A DNA stretch of 64,000 bases from Cercis canadensis (GCA_003255065.1 QAOA01001508.1:397061-461060), one strand, 5' to 3'. Counted from the first letter of the stretch, positions 1 to 11,612 are shown. The notes: generated by a model not told the origin, from the letters alone. Made by a program: numbers and translations.

Positions 1-747
1 TAAAAAATACTCAAAAAAATATTTTAGGGAAAAAAATAAATGTATACACGTGAACACTGTAAAATACTTATGAGCTTTTCTCTTTTTAAAGCTGGAAATT
101 AATTTTTGTTTTTGGGAAATTACAACTGAAAAAGGGGTACTTTTTGAGTTTTTTTTTTTTTTAAAAAAATATTTAGTTAAGAAAGCATGGTTTGTAACTA
201 ATTAGAATTTAGAGTCATGGTAGTTGCATATGATATCCACTAATACAAAGTTCCAGTGAAATTCTGTAAGTTCAACAAGTTGCATGGAAAAAGAAAATGG
301 GTACAAGTTGTAGAGAGATTCAATTAATTATAAGGATAAATATGATTATAGCTGAGGTAATGATGTTTATTTAAATAATATGGGACACCTGAGTGATTCT
401 TATTTTGCTAGAATTTGATATTGACATATGTGGTTTGACGGGTGATGTTACTTCATACACTTTGAAATGAAATTCTATGATTTTTCTGAACAGGACAAAA
501 ACAATTTTATATAAATAGGTTTCAGCTTCCACGAATTTTCTGCTGGCGGCAAAGTTTAGAACAACTTGAGCAGATTGAATTACTTTCCCATGGGTTATTA
601 CATTTGGAATTCCTTCAAACTTTGCAAGCTTTTTGCCTTTATTCTCTTGGGCTACAGTACAAATACAAAGACAATTAAACACAAATCAATCAAAAAGAAA
701 TAAAGTCTCATGAATTGTGACAGCTTCCTTAAAAACGAACTCAATGT
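1..747. other. Spacer and probable 3' UTR, no gene recognised
   Basis: This AT-rich stretch lies downstream of the PLAC8 gene, which is read on the minus strand. A 103-codon minus-strand frame at 371-682 resembles no family I know. The part nearest 747 is probably the 3' UTR of the PLAC8 transcript. I see no RNA gene or transposon ends here. Confidence 0.5.
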
Positions 748-1905
748 TCACTGGGACATTAATTGGTTTGGAGGAGGATTCTTCATTGTTTGATTACCAT
801 CCCGTTTTGCATGTTGTTGTGCAAGAATTCCATTCCATCCTGCACACAGATTACATTAAAATTCATTATGCATCTAAATATGTTAAGAAGAAGAAGAAAA
901 AGGTAGTTACCAAGAGCAGGGTCAAGTCCTCTGATTTTTAGCTCTCTGAACTCTTGACAAAGGGAACAACATGGACAAAAGACGTGAGAGATGACATCTG
1001 TATATGGAGCTTCCACCAAACCATACTTCTTCCTCAACTTTGTTCTATACTTGGACCCCATAATCCATTGAGAGCACAAGGCAGGCATCATTAACAGGTA
1101 AATGAAGCTCCCTAAATGACAATCTGCAATGATAATAATATCATCAATTAGCACTTGAGAACAAGGTACTGGAAAATGAAATTAGCATGTATATGTAATG
1201 GTAAGCGGTTTGCATTTTCCATTGCTTTCTACCACTGTTGCTTTATATATATAAGAGGGTGAGGGTGGCTTACCCAGTTCTCCCTCATCCAGTACTTCAC
1301 TTATCTGTCCAAATGTCACACAAGGTAAAAATGCTGTCATAGTAGCTGCCAACAAAAATTGAAGATATAATTAGATAAACCATGCTATACATAATATGTT
1401 TTGTTGGTAAATGAAAGTCTGATTGGCATGTATTTGAAGCTGTTTTTCTGGTTAACAAGTGTTTAATATGGAGCAAGTTAAATCTCGCTGCTTCATCAGA
1501 GAGACAGTTCTTGGCCAAATTCCAATTCAGAGTTGGCTCATTATCATGAAAGCATTATACTTCGATTTGTCAACATGTATGACAGTACTTCATCCGCTAT
1601 ACAGTTTTTGAAGCCTATGAACTGCAATATTAGGAGGATTTCAGCAGTGAATTGTGAAGCTATCTTCATCAAAACTTGCCAGATAACCAGCTCAAAGGAA
1701 TATAAGAAGTAAGAACCAAAGGAAACAAATAAATGTAGATCCATCAAAACTTACCATTTGTCTGATTCTCATGGCAGTCAAATAATCCAGTTTTCCATGG
1801 ACTCCCAATTTGCTGAGTCATGTTTGCTTCAGGGCTTGGAGTAACTGGACCAACTGGTTCATTATGAGCTCTGAGATCCTCAGTACCTTGCATCTTACCC
1901 TCCAT
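748..1905 (-). CDS. PLAC8-family cysteine-rich membrane protein (PCR/CNR type)
   Basis: There are four coding exons on the minus strand: 1905-1755, 1345-1274, 1123-911 and 839-748. All junctions are GT-AG and join in phase to give 175 residues. The start [10 protein letters not shown] is the first ATG of the open frame. The protein shows the family layout: a polar N-terminus; a WKTGLFDC block; [16 protein letters not shown], the usual CPC region with Leu in place of its first Cys; a hydrophobic stretch around [13 protein letters not shown]; the second Cys cluster [17 protein letters not shown]; and the tail WNGILAQQ. Plant PLAC8 proteins include plant cadmium resistance (PCR) and cell number regulator (CNR) proteins. 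They sit in the plasma membrane and affect metal or calcium handling or organ size. Which role applies here cannot be told from sequence. Length and exon pattern are normal for the family. Confidence 0.9.
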
Positions 1906-3230
1906 CAGCTTAGATGAGGAGGCAAGGCAATTGGCTTATTTTTAAAGCCAGAACTTAAAATATCTTCTCGTTTTGCTGGAAACTCTCGCTTAGTAGCTCT
2001 TCCCTATATACTACTTTCGCGTTGAATATTGAAAGCCTTGGGGAGAGATTTGACCATTCAAACATTGTAAGTCAATGGCAAGAAGCTTCATTTATAAACA
2101 AAATCTGAAAAATGCAAAACAATGGGATACATAAAAAAAACTAATTCTTGGACCAACATGCTATTGCCCACTTCCAAACTCGAGGTGTTCACGTGCAGTT
2201 TTGATTCATTTTTGCAGCATTTAAGGACAGTCATTATGAAGGTGCAAAAGTGGTATGTTTCTGGGAAAGGTAGTTTAGGGAGTGGTAGGTAGAAAAATAA
2301 GATGACAACAATTTGATGGGGTAATCTCATTGCTATTACTTCATTGTCGAAGAAAAATAACAAAGATGATATAAATTTAATAAGCTCCCCCTCCCNCCCC
2401 CCCCCCCCCCCCCAAAAAAAAAAACATTTCTCCCCACTTTTTAGAGGCAGAAAATTGAAATGATAGCAGGGACAAGAAAAAAGTGCATTCGCAAATAAGT
2501 TCAATTGGTAAATTTCTTGGCATCATATAGTATACCTAGAAATAAATCTTGTCGCCAGAAATCTTAATTGATAAGTGGATAATACATTAGAATACAAGTA
2601 TTAGGATAACAAACACATGCAAGGCAATGTGAATCGAGGAAAATATTGGAAGTCAACACAAAGATGTTTGCTTGCAGAAGGTCTTTGCCTGCATCATGCT
2701 TGGATGTGATGTGGAATCAACACATTACCCGGTAGAGTTGACCCCAAAAATTCCGTAGATTCAGTGTGCTGTACATGACTGGAATACAACATGATTCTCT
2801 CGTCATATGCCATAACAGGCAAGGCTTTTAGAACCAATCACTTAATTGAGGTCAATTTGAATATTCATTTAAGTATCAAATTGCATATAAAATACATAGT
2901 CAAATGACAATTTAGTATAAGCAATTATCAGGACGAAAAAGGACAGGCCAAACCAGTTCCATGACAGATTTTCAGTGTCTTTGAAAAATGCTTCATGATA
3001 CAAAAACCCTATGGCAGACATAACAAAAATGAAGTCAAATAACAAGGCACCAAAGTTCTCTTAATATACGGGACAACATGCTCCCATTTAATTAACAAAG
3101 CAAAAAATGTACAACTTGTACGGCATCCAAAGCATAAACTCTTCAAGTTAACTATTTTTGCAGGCCAGGGAAGCCACAGCTCAGAGTTGTGCACCAGTTA
3201 TAAACCATGACAGTTATAATCGGAGTGGGA
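1906..3230. other. Promoter of PLAC8 gene and 3' flank of CcmH
   Basis: This is the spacer upstream of the PLAC8 start and downstream of the CcmH stop. It contains a C-homopolymer with an undetermined base at 2396, followed by an A-run. That pattern looks like an assembly join rather than biology. Part of 3000-3230 is probably the CcmH 3' UTR. No coding similarity was seen. Confidence 0.5.
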
Positions 3231-4286
3231 TCATTGACCTTGCCGCCACCTCCACCAGAATGATGTTCTAGTTCCCTGCGAAGGAGGTGGTGTAAGGACA
3301 TCAAGCATGGTTTCCTTCTCTTTTGGGGTCAATGGAACACCTCTAACAAGGTTCAAAGCCATGATATGAACATTAGTGTTTTTCCTATGCTTGTTGTAAG
3401 CCCATACTCCAGCAGCTGCACCTGCAACTAGGAGCTATTCCCAGAAACAAGTATTTCTGGAATCAGAATAAATAAAAATATTGGTAAAAGAATAATTACA
3501 AAATCATGTTTTTTCTATGCTTGTGAAAAAAATACCGGTGATAGCCACAAGGCTGCAGTCTGCATATCAAACTTAGGTCTATAGAGTACTGTCTCTCCAA
3601 AATCCTCCTCAAGCTTTTTGTAGATCTCCTTGTCACTCTTCCCAGCCCGAATTTCATCACGAATTAACTGTGAAAAATATTACAATTATTTAGGGTCTAC
3701 AGCAGATCCAAAAAGCTACTAGCAAACATGGTTGGCTTTTTAGTTTATGGATAGCAGCAACGAAAATGGCTAAGCAACTTTAAGAACTTAATAAAGCTGT
3801 TCTACAAACATAAGAAAATCAGTAGAGCCAGAGACATAAGAGCAAGTTAGCAGTCAAATTTGGAACTCATGAGGAATAGTTCATGCAGCATATAGAAATA
3901 GTTAATAAATCTCAATATTTGGGTCTCCCTCTGCAAAAATTCATGTTCCTGAACATCTCAAGTTTTGCAAACATTAGAATTTCCAAACTAGTTATACAAA
4001 CCAATAAAGTTTTTGAATTGTGTTTTGTTAACTACAATCGACAGCCCTGCATAAAATTTAGTTCAGTCAAATTTGTACCAACTATTTAATCTTACCACGT
4101 GGAAATCCATTTGGAAAACAGAAGCACAAGTACCTTCCTGAGCAGAATTGCAACATCTGCTTGAGAATCTTCAATGGATTGACTCCCACATTCCGTGCAC
4201 CTGACATTGTGACTGATGTTTCTTGCCCGGGCATCTACTATCTGGGTTTTCTTCACCGCATCCTCCTCACTCACCATTTCCACCAT
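3231..4286 (-). CDS. CCMH: CcmH-like mitochondrial cytochrome c maturation protein
   Basis: There are three coding exons, 4286-4134, 3667-3536 and 3434-3231, giving 162 residues; Arabidopsis CCMH has about 159. A non-coding first exon ends near 4744. It is spliced to an acceptor just before 4312, which places the start at MVEMVSEED and excludes an upstream in-frame ATG that lies in the intron. The redox motif RCTECGSQ (Cys30, Cys33) sits in the conserved block ISHNVRCTECGSQSIEDSQ. A transmembrane segment (LLVAGAAAGVWAY) follows near residues 88-108. The conserved tail HIMALNLVRGVPLTPKE comes next. In system I cytochrome c maturation, CcmH is an inner-membrane thiol oxidoreductase that keeps the apocytochrome haem-binding cysteines reduced for ligation. 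The exon structure is complete, with no sign of decay. Confidence 0.95.
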
Positions 4287-4879
4287 TATTACTCTATTTT
4301 GCCTAAAGAGAGCTGCAAAATCCATTCAGACATAATCGAAAACTGGGTGTCATTCAAAGAGGAAATGGTAGATCTTTTTCAACATTTCGAAAGCTTTCTT
4401 TCCAGCTACACATTTTATCAAACAGTTGCAGTGCCAGAACAAACATTCACAACACCCAAAAACCATGCGTAAAAAACTAACGATGCTTTTACACTCAATG
4501 ATGGCAAATACAAAAAAACATAAAAAAAATCCTGAGCAATCAACGCCAATTGTGTAAACCACAAATTAAACGACAGACACGTATTAAAAGCGGGTACAAA
4601 GCCAACAAGATAAAAATGCAAACTTTGCTCCAAACCGCACTCTCTAATAATAAAGGAAAGTGCAGATACAAAATTCAGGCAGAGGTAATAGAGATTGAAT
4701 TCTTTACAGAATATGCAAACAGAATTTTCCACTTTTCATTTACCTTAATTCCTTCCGTTCTTCTCCCAACCTGTTGATAGGTGTAAACAAGGGGACGTTT
4801 TGTGCAAGTAAAGAAATCCCTAGAAGTGGAATTGGAATATGAGCAACCGAGAGAATTAAAAAACGTCACTGCCACGGGC

Positions 4880-6039
4880 TCCCCTGAGCTCCAGTTTGTT
4901 AATCAACCATCATGGATGACGGAGCAACCTCAGTCGGTGTAGGATATGTGAATACATGTGAGGAACGATGAAATTGCTTGTGTCTCTATTTTCACACGAT
5001 TACAATTCAATACTCAATCATTTTGACTCAAATTTACTTCTTTTTTTTTTATACGTTTTCATCATTTTTTGTTATCTCTATCTATATAAAGAGAGTATTT
5101 TTATTGAGAGTAGAATTATTCAAGAGAATACTACTCGCTTATTTACCTCTCTTTTTTTTTTTATTCTTTTTTCTCATTCTTCACGGGCAGTTGCCCTGTT
5201 ATGCTGTTTCTATTTTTTTTTCTCTCTCTTTAGGCAACTTTCTCTATTCTTTTTTTTTTTTATGCACGAGAAGATATTAAGAATAGAGCTGGAAGTAGTT
5301 AATAGATATAAGTCAATCTCGAGTTGCATTGCATAGCCGTTTTTTTGTCACTCATTCAGTCATTCTGTTGGGTGCTTTTGTTATAATGAAACTGAGGATT
5401 AAGTATTAATAACAAATGTGCAATGCACGAAAATTTTATTATAATTACAAATATACAATATTATTATCTCATAATTAAGACAAAAAAATATGTGCAATAT
5501 AGTATATCTATATGTATATTGTATATTAATTCAACTGGCATTCTCTTTGTCCCAGCTTACCCCAAATTGAAGGATCAAATCCTCCTTAAGGCTTAAACCT
5601 TAGACATTATAGGTGCTAGAGTTCTCTCAAGGGCCATGATGCTTTCTGAAAATAAGAGAGATCACACCAAGAAAGAATAACATAGGGTCTTGTAAAGGTG
5701 TCGTTTACTTTCAAATAATCATGCGTCTTTAGAACAACAGTGATATGTGAAGGTGTCTTTTGGCACTTAAAATACAGTTTGACTTAAATTTATAGAGAAG
5801 CAATTTCACTTATTTATTCCTGAAGCTCCTCAGAAATGAGGGCTTTTGGTACAATGGGAAGGAAAAGGCAAAGGGCAAGGAAAGACAACTCCCTAAGAAA
5901 TACAATATGCATCACATCTGAGGAGATCTCCGCTGCGTTAAGTGCACCTAGTTTAGCGAGGAAATATGAACTGAAACTGCATGTAAGCCTTTAATTGTAT
6001 GAGCCAAATCAACCTTAAGTTCGACTTGGACCAAGAATA
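4880..6039. other. AT-rich spacer, no gene recognised
   Basis: This spacer lies upstream of the CcmH first exon and downstream of the F-box gene. It has long T-runs between 5040 and 5260, and weak frames there are low complexity. Bases 5525-5600 hold a short tRNA-like stretch, but I could not find ends for it. I see nothing else to support a feature. Confidence 0.45.
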
Positions 6040-7995
6040 TGAAACCTACCCTGGTAAATTATGCCTAGAGTTTTGAAGATTCGAAGGCCAAGCAAATAAC
6101 CATTCAAAATTGAATTTCATGGCTTCTTGCTTCTTTATCATTCATATTTCTCAGTGCTATGGCAAAAAATGCAGGAAACAATCAACTTGATCATTCAAAA
6201 TTTGGAAAGCATATGCAAAATTAAAAAAGCTAGAGCCTAATACATACATTCTAATTCAACCATGACCAGCAAATAACAACACAAGAATAGCAAGGTTTCA
6301 CCTAAAATAATTTAACTAAAGTTCAATCGATAGATTACAATAACCATTATGGATAGTCTTAACACACATTGATCCAAGATAATTAGTCAGGGTAGTGTTC
6401 ACCAAAAATACCCGCACCATCTATGAAAGTTGGTTCCTTTACATATAAAATGCCAAAATATGTTACATTAGAGAAATAAGTTAACAACACCATGAACCCA
6501 GATAAGCAAAAGAATAAAAGCCGAGGATTTTATTCAGGTGAAACCAAGCTCTCAACATAAATCTTGGGATGCCAGCAAGACTTGAAGCTCTCAGTCTCAG
6601 GAAACTCTACCGAGTTATCTGTTGGGCGATACAAAACCAATTCATCATTCCTGGTTTGTAACAGGACTTGACCATTCTCTGACATAAATAGCGGCATCGG
6701 ATACTGCAATCTGCCAACATTAACCCCAAGACCCTGATAAGAGATTGTCACCATTTTAGTCCAAGACTGTTCAACTCCATACTCATTCATTACCCACACA
6801 ACAAACTCACTTCTGCTGCACTCATAAGAGAAACAGAGGCAGTCCCTTAAAATCCCTATGGTTGGAGCATAATCTTCGGCATAATCACTGTATTTGAAAT
6901 CAACAGGTAGCAAGACTTGTTTATACGTCTCCTCCCCCATTTCAAGAGATACTATTGTCAACCGATCATGAGAACCCATTTCCACCCATGTCGCTAACCA
7001 ATTAAGAGTTCCACTTACAAATGTTCCCGAATTATCACCAATTAGGGGAAAATGCGGGAATTTCTCAATCTGTTTCCAAGAACCGGAACCCAAAGTATAG
7101 ATTTTTACCACTGTAATCACACGGGCTCCAGCAGCAAAACTAACATCCCAATGAACTGCTACCACCTTGTACTTGTCAGTGACACAATCGTAACCAAATC
7201 CAAACAACATGAAATCACATATTATGTCCTTAATGAGATCCAAGATTGGTGGCGACTTTTCGGATATCCATCTGGTAGATGGGTTATACAAATGAACGTA
7301 GTCACAACTTCTCTCGGACAAGCACAGCAACCCATTACATGACCCTACAATACGGTAATCACAATTCAACCACTCACAAACTTCGACCTCAGAGTTTGAT
7401 GGATTATTAAATAGTGATTGCAGAGTGCATCTACGTTTAGGTGCTGACACAAATCGGTGGTGCGTGAGGCTGACATCTGTACTTGATATGTGATGGTGCT
7501 TCTTAACGAATTGGGGATCAGAAATTAGGGATTTCCATGATTTGCATATGCACCTGAATCGAAGAAGAGATTTCACAGGAAGCCTTAATAGAACTTCAAC
7601 GATGACTTCTTCAGGGATGATCGATAATGGCAGTGAAACTGAAACCTCCGGTGGCGCGTCGCTCTTACGCGATGCAACTGGGGGCTGAGCTTGATGCTGG
7701 ACTTGTTTCTGTCTCTGGCGACTGGCTCCCTGGACTTCATCTTCATGAATAGAAAAGGCATCATTCTGATTGCATTGCTCAAGGTGGTTCTGGTGCGACA
7801 TTGCTCTGATCTGAACCCTGATCAAGGACGGTTTCTATTCTGGTGTTAAGGGTTGGGGGTGGAAAATGGAATGTAGTAACTAATAGTGGTACACTCAACT
7901 GCTACACTGGAATATCTTTTGTCTTGGGCCTGTGGATTAATACTGAAAAAGGATCCAAGCCGTTGCTATTTTGAAGCCCAACCATTTTAGACCCA
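6040..7995. repeat. Tandem duplication unit 1 (contains intact F-box gene)
   Basis: This unit of roughly 1.95 kb matches 8280-10165 in the same orientation. The match covers the F-box gene and reaches into both flanks. On the left are shared blocks such as AACCTACCCTGGTA and AGTTTTGAAGATTCGA. On the right is the shared GCTATTTTGAAGCCCAA. The edges are approximate and were judged by eye. Confidence 0.75.
6530..7801 (-). CDS. F-box protein with F-box-associated (FBA) domain
   Basis: This is a single-exon gene of 423 residues starting at the ATG at 7801 (MSHQNHLEQ). The open frame runs eight codons further upstream but has no earlier ATG. That same ATG position is kept in the tandem copy. The F-box is near residues 61-102 (PEEVIVEVLLRLPVKSLLRF, then CKSWKSLISDPQF). 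An FBA_1-type region follows with the blocks GSCNGLLCL, YNPSTRWISEKSPP, FGFGYDCVTDKYKVV and GTLNWLATW. Such proteins are substrate receptors of SCF (SKP1-CUL1-F-box) ubiquitin ligases: the F-box binds SKP1 and the FBA domain holds the target. This family is large and fast-turning in plants, so the target cannot be inferred. It is the intact member of a tandem pair. Confidence 0.87.
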   Translation of the reverse strand: MSHQNHLEQCNQNDAFSIHEDEVQGASRQRQKQVQHQAQPPVASRKSDAPPEVSVSLPLSIIPEEVIVEVLLRLPVKSLLRFRCICKSWKSLISDPQFVKKHHHISSTDVSLTHHRFVSAPKRRCTLQSLFNNPSNSEVEVCEWLNCDYRIVGSCNGLLCLSERSCDYVHLYNPSTRWISEKSPPILDLIKDIICDFMLFGFGYDCVTDKYKVVAVHWDVSFAAGARVITVVKIYTLGSGSWKQIEKFPHFPLIGDNSGTFVSGTLNWLATWVEMGSHDRLTIVSLEMGEETYKQVLLPVDFKYSDYAEDYAPTIGILRDCLCFSYECSRSEFVVWVMNEYGVEQSWTKMVTISYQGLGVNVGRLQYPMPLFMSENGQVLLQTRNDELVLYRPTDNSVEFPETESFKSCWHPKIYVESLVSPE

Positions 7996-8279
7996 AACAA
8001 AAATCCAAACCTTTTTTTTTGGTCCAAAAGGCCCAAATCATTTTGACAAAACAAAATTTTTGTATATATTTGCTCGCAAATTGAATGCATGGGTTAAACG
8101 TTTATGCTACTCTTTCCAGCCTTTTTTATCATTAGTATTCTTTTTCATAGTTGATTTCAATCTTGAATTGCACAGCTTTATTATCTCAATCTTGAACTGC
8201 ATTCTTTTACTTCGTGACTCATTAACTTGGATTTTTTTTTTTCTAAGATGAATATTGGTTTCTTTGTTGTAATGAAACT

Positions 8280-10165
8280 AAGAATTCAAACCTACCCTGG
8301 TATATTATTATGCCTTCTAGTTTTGAAGATTCGATTGCCAAATAACCATTCACATTTGAATTTCAGAGCTTCCTGCTTCCATGCATGTTTGTATCGTCCT
8401 ATGGTCCATAACGCAGGAAACAATCAACTTGAACCATATGCACAATTAAAAAAGCTAGAGTCCAACATTACATTCTAATTCAACCATGACCAGCAAATAA
8501 CAAAATAAGATAAACAAGGTTTCACCAGAAATACTATAACTAAAGTTCAATCCATATATTACTATAATCATTACTGACAGTAAAACACATTGATCCAAGA
8601 TAATTAGTGAGGGTAGTGTTAACCAAAAATACCCACACCATCTATGAAAGTTGGTCCATTTACATATAAAATGCCAAATATTTTAAACAACTAGAGATAT
8701 AAGTTAACAATATCATGGACCCAAGGATTCTATTAAGGTGAACCAGGCTTTCAACATAAATCTTTGGATGCCAGCAAGACTTGAAGCTCTCAATCTCAGA
8801 AAACTTTAACATGTTATCTGTTGAACGATACAAAACAAATTCACCATAACAGGTTTGCAACAGGACTTGACCATTCTCTGACATGAATAGTGGGATCGGA
8901 TACTGAAATACATCAACCCCAATACCCTGATAAGAGATTGTCATCATTTTAGTCCAAGACCGTTCAACTCCATATTCCTTCATTACCCACACAACAAACT
9001 CACTTCGGCTGCTGTTCTGATAAGAGAAACATAGGCAGTCCCTTAAAGCCCCTATACTTGGAGCAAAATCGTCAGCATATTCACTGTACTCCAAATTAAC
9101 AGGTAGCAAAATTTGCTTATATGTCTCCTTCCCCACGTCAAGAGAGACTATTATGAATCGATCAGCAGAATCCACTCCCCTCCTTGCCGATAGCCAGTTA
9201 AGAGTGCCACTTACTAATGTTCCTGAAGTTTCATCAATTAGGGAATTTCTCAATCTGTCTCCAAGAATCCGCACCAAAAGTATAAACTTTTACCACGGTT
9301 GTCAGACGGGCTCCAGCACCATAAATAACGTCTCAATGGACTGCTACTACCTTGTACTTGTCGGTGACACCATCATAACCAAATCCAAACAACATAGAAC
9401 CACATATTATGTCTCGACTGAGTTCCAAGACTGGAGGCGATTTTTCGGACATATATCTGGTAGATGGGTTATATAAACGGACATACCTACTGTCACTCTC
9501 AGATAAGCACAGCAACCCATTACATGACCCTACGATACGGCAACCACAGTTCAACCAGTCGCAAAATTCGACCTCAGGGTTTGATGGATTATTAAATAGA
9601 GATTGAAGAGAGCATATACGTTTAGGTGCTGACACAAATCGGTGGTGGGTGAGGCTGGGGTCTGCACTTGATATGTGAAGGTGCTTCTTAACGAATTGGG
9701 GATCAGAAATTAGGGATTTCCATGATTTGCATACGCACCTGAATCGAAGAAGTTGCTTCACAGGAAGCCTTGACATAATTTCTTCGATGAGTTCGTCAGG
9801 GAGGATCTTCAAAGGCAGTGAAACTGAAACCTCAGGTGGCGCGTCGCTCTCTCGCGATGCAACTGGGTCTGAGCTTGATGCGGGACTCGTTTCTGTCTCT
9901 GGCGACTGGTTCCTTGGACTTCATCTTCATGAATGGAAGAGGTATCCTTCGGATTGCGGTGCTCACGGCGGTTCTGGCGCCACATTGCTTTGATCGAGGG
10001 TTTCTGGAGTTGAGCGTTGTGGGTGGATACTGGGGATGGAATAGGCTCATTCGAAACACAATTGAAGTCGAATTATTTTATTTACCCGAGTATCTTATAT
10101 TTTGGGCCTGTGGGCTGCTTGTGAAATAATAGCAAACAAGAACGAAGTCTTCGCTATTTTGAAGC
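8280..10165. repeat. Tandem duplication unit 2 (contains decayed F-box copy)
   Basis: This is the second copy of the unit at 6040-7995, in direct orientation and separated from it by about 0.3 kb. It includes both gene flanks, which shows a segmental tandem duplication rather than retroposition. The edges are approximate. Confidence 0.75.
8660..9982 (-). pseudogene. F-box/FBA pseudogene, tandem copy of the 6530-7801 gene
   Basis: This copy is clearly related to the neighbouring F-box gene along its whole length. It keeps the F-box (LPDELIEEIMSRLPVKQLLR), GSCNGLLCLSE, YNPSTRYMSEKSPP and most of the FBA part. Three lesions break it relative to the intact copy. A one-base loss in the N-terminal part, around 9860, puts the conserved ATG out of frame with the F-box. 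A Trp codon after KYKVVAVH (near 9335) has become TGA. An 11-base loss near 9245 shifts the frame again; a short direct repeat of CCC-type sequence flanks the lost bases, suggesting slippage. The F-box piece and the C-terminal piece are each still open. It could be transcribed, but a full SCF adaptor is not expected. Confidence 0.87.
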
Positions 10166-10419
10166 CCAATCATTTTTTTTATACAAGTGAGACTATTATT
10201 ATTATACCCCTTCCAGTAATATCATATCTTATTATTATAAGACAGGTGATATAATTTAATTTTACAAAATTATTTAATTTTTTTTAATATAACAAAAGTA
10301 TTAATTTTATAAAATTTAAATTATATTAACTATCCCAGAATAATTCAGTATATAAGCAAATCAGTGCAAAAATAACCAATGTCACATCGGAGAGATGTAA
10401 CATAGCATTCTCATAAACA
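10166..10419. other. AT-rich spacer
   Basis: Low-complexity AT-rich sequence between the F-box duplication and the SINE. I see no feature in it. Confidence 0.4.
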
Positions 10420-10433
10420 TATCATAATCTTAA

Positions 10434-10535
10434 AAAAAAAATTGGTACTTTTGATTACAATTCAGGATTCGAACACAAAACCCACAAGTCCTAAAAATGA
10501 CTTCAGTACCACTCACTCAGCTACAAACTAGTTGG
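10434..10535 (-). mobile_element. Short tRNA-derived SINE with 14-bp target duplication
   Basis: Read on the minus strand, this roughly 100-bp insert begins with a tRNA-like head. It has an A-box-like TAGCTGAGTGAGTGG (10523-10509) and a B-box-like TGTTCGAATCC (10475-10465), and it ends in a T-run. The 14-bp sequence TATCATAATCTTAA is present on both sides (10420-10433 and 10536-10549), a target-site duplication as left by LINE-driven insertion. The Pol III promoter boxes and duplication together support a SINE. I cannot assign a named family. The T-tail resembles plant SINE groups that end in T rather than A. Confidence 0.72.
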
Positions 10536-10584
10536 TATCATAATCTTAAATTTTAATCTCACAATAAATGTATCATAATTAATA

Positions 10585-11612
10585 GGGAAAAGTTAAAAAA
10601 AAAAAAAAAAAAANGGGAAAAAAAAAAAAAAAACCCTTGAAGTATACCATATGTACAGTTAGTTTACTCCAAAAACTTCAAAAAAATAAGGAAGGCTTCC
10701 TTAAACTTTTAAAATGTGCCTTTTACCCCTAAAACCCTGACAGCCGTCCATTAATAGAAGGAAAAGAGCACATGCCATGCACGTGATGTAATTAATCTAG
10801 GTCACGATGCAATTTACAAGAGTATAAATGAAAGTAAATTTATAAAATTGAGGCCAAAAAGTAATATTTGAAATTTGTCAAGGTCAAACGATAATATTCA
10901 AAATTTGTCATCTTCAACCTCCAACGGTATTCATTCTGAGAAAACAACCCATTTTCGAATCCAGTCGGATTCTCTTCTTATCTCTCTCATTTCTTCACTA
11001 AAATTTACAAATTGCATACCATTTTCAAACTTATGAAATTTACAACAATATTTTGCTATTAGTTTTAAGATTGAAACTCAAAATGAAGCACAAAAAGTGA
11101 GAGGCAGCAGCAGCGATACCTCTTCTTCCTCTAGTTTACGAAGGCTTGATCTCATAAAACAATAACAATAACTTCGAAATCTTTAGAGAATTGAAAGCCC
11201 CAAAGTTATGCTTCAAATCCCTTATTCTATCTCCCTCTTGGATCTTCTAATGGAACTCAATAATATTAAAGAAAAGATCCCACAACCCAAATCGCTCTCT
11301 ACAACAAATAGCAACTAGGAATTTAATCGATGCACAAAATTCACTTCAATGTAGTCCCGAATCAATGTATATTGTCTTTCCTCTTTAATTATGTAAAATT
11401 TCTAGGGATTTCAGTAAATTTTCCTCTGTCAAAAACTCTATTGAGGGAAAGAACTCACATGTCGCTTTCTGTCTATTAATGGACAGACATCAATATCTTC
11501 AGAGTAAAGCGCACATTTTAAAAATTTTAAAAAATCTTCTCTACATTTTTTAAGTTTAGAGAGTAAATTACACATAGGATATAGTTAAAAAGAGTTTTTT
11601 TGACTTTTTCCC
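10585..11612. mobile_element. Non-autonomous Mutator-like (MULE) element with long TIRs
   Basis: The two ends are inverted repeats of about 170 bp. The left end starts GGGAAAAGTTAAAA and the right end, reverse-complemented, starts GGGAAAAAGTCAAAA. Inside both are shared blocks such as TTTTAAAATGTGC and GTCCATTAATAGA. The element is flanked by an exact 8-bp duplication, AATTAATA (10577-10584 and 11613-11620). Long TIRs starting with G and an 8-bp duplication fit MULEs. The 0.7-kb interior has no transposase frame. The left TIR holds an N in an A-run at 10614, probably an assembly join that lengthens it artificially. Confidence 0.8.

Noticed and set aside
371-682. 103-codon minus-strand open frame downstream of the PLAC8 gene
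   Set aside because: No recognisable family, no splice link to the PLAC8 exons, which already end in a typical tail and stop at 748. Probably 3' UTR or spacer.
2088-2504. 138-codon minus-strand frame
   Set aside because: It runs through a C-homopolymer and an N, and the glycine-rich stretch is an artefact of that run.
4968-5336. Phe/Leu-rich plus-strand frames
   Set aside because: Low-complexity translation of T-rich DNA. It mimics membrane segments but has no family features.
5525-5600. Possible second SINE head (CAACTGGCATTCTC ... GGATCAAATCC)
   Set aside because: B-box-like sequence is present, but no tail, no clear A-box and no flanking duplication could be found.
7052-7342. Plus-strand frames opposite the F-box gene
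   Set aside because: Shadow of the minus-strand coding sequence. The same shadow appears opposite the duplicated copy.
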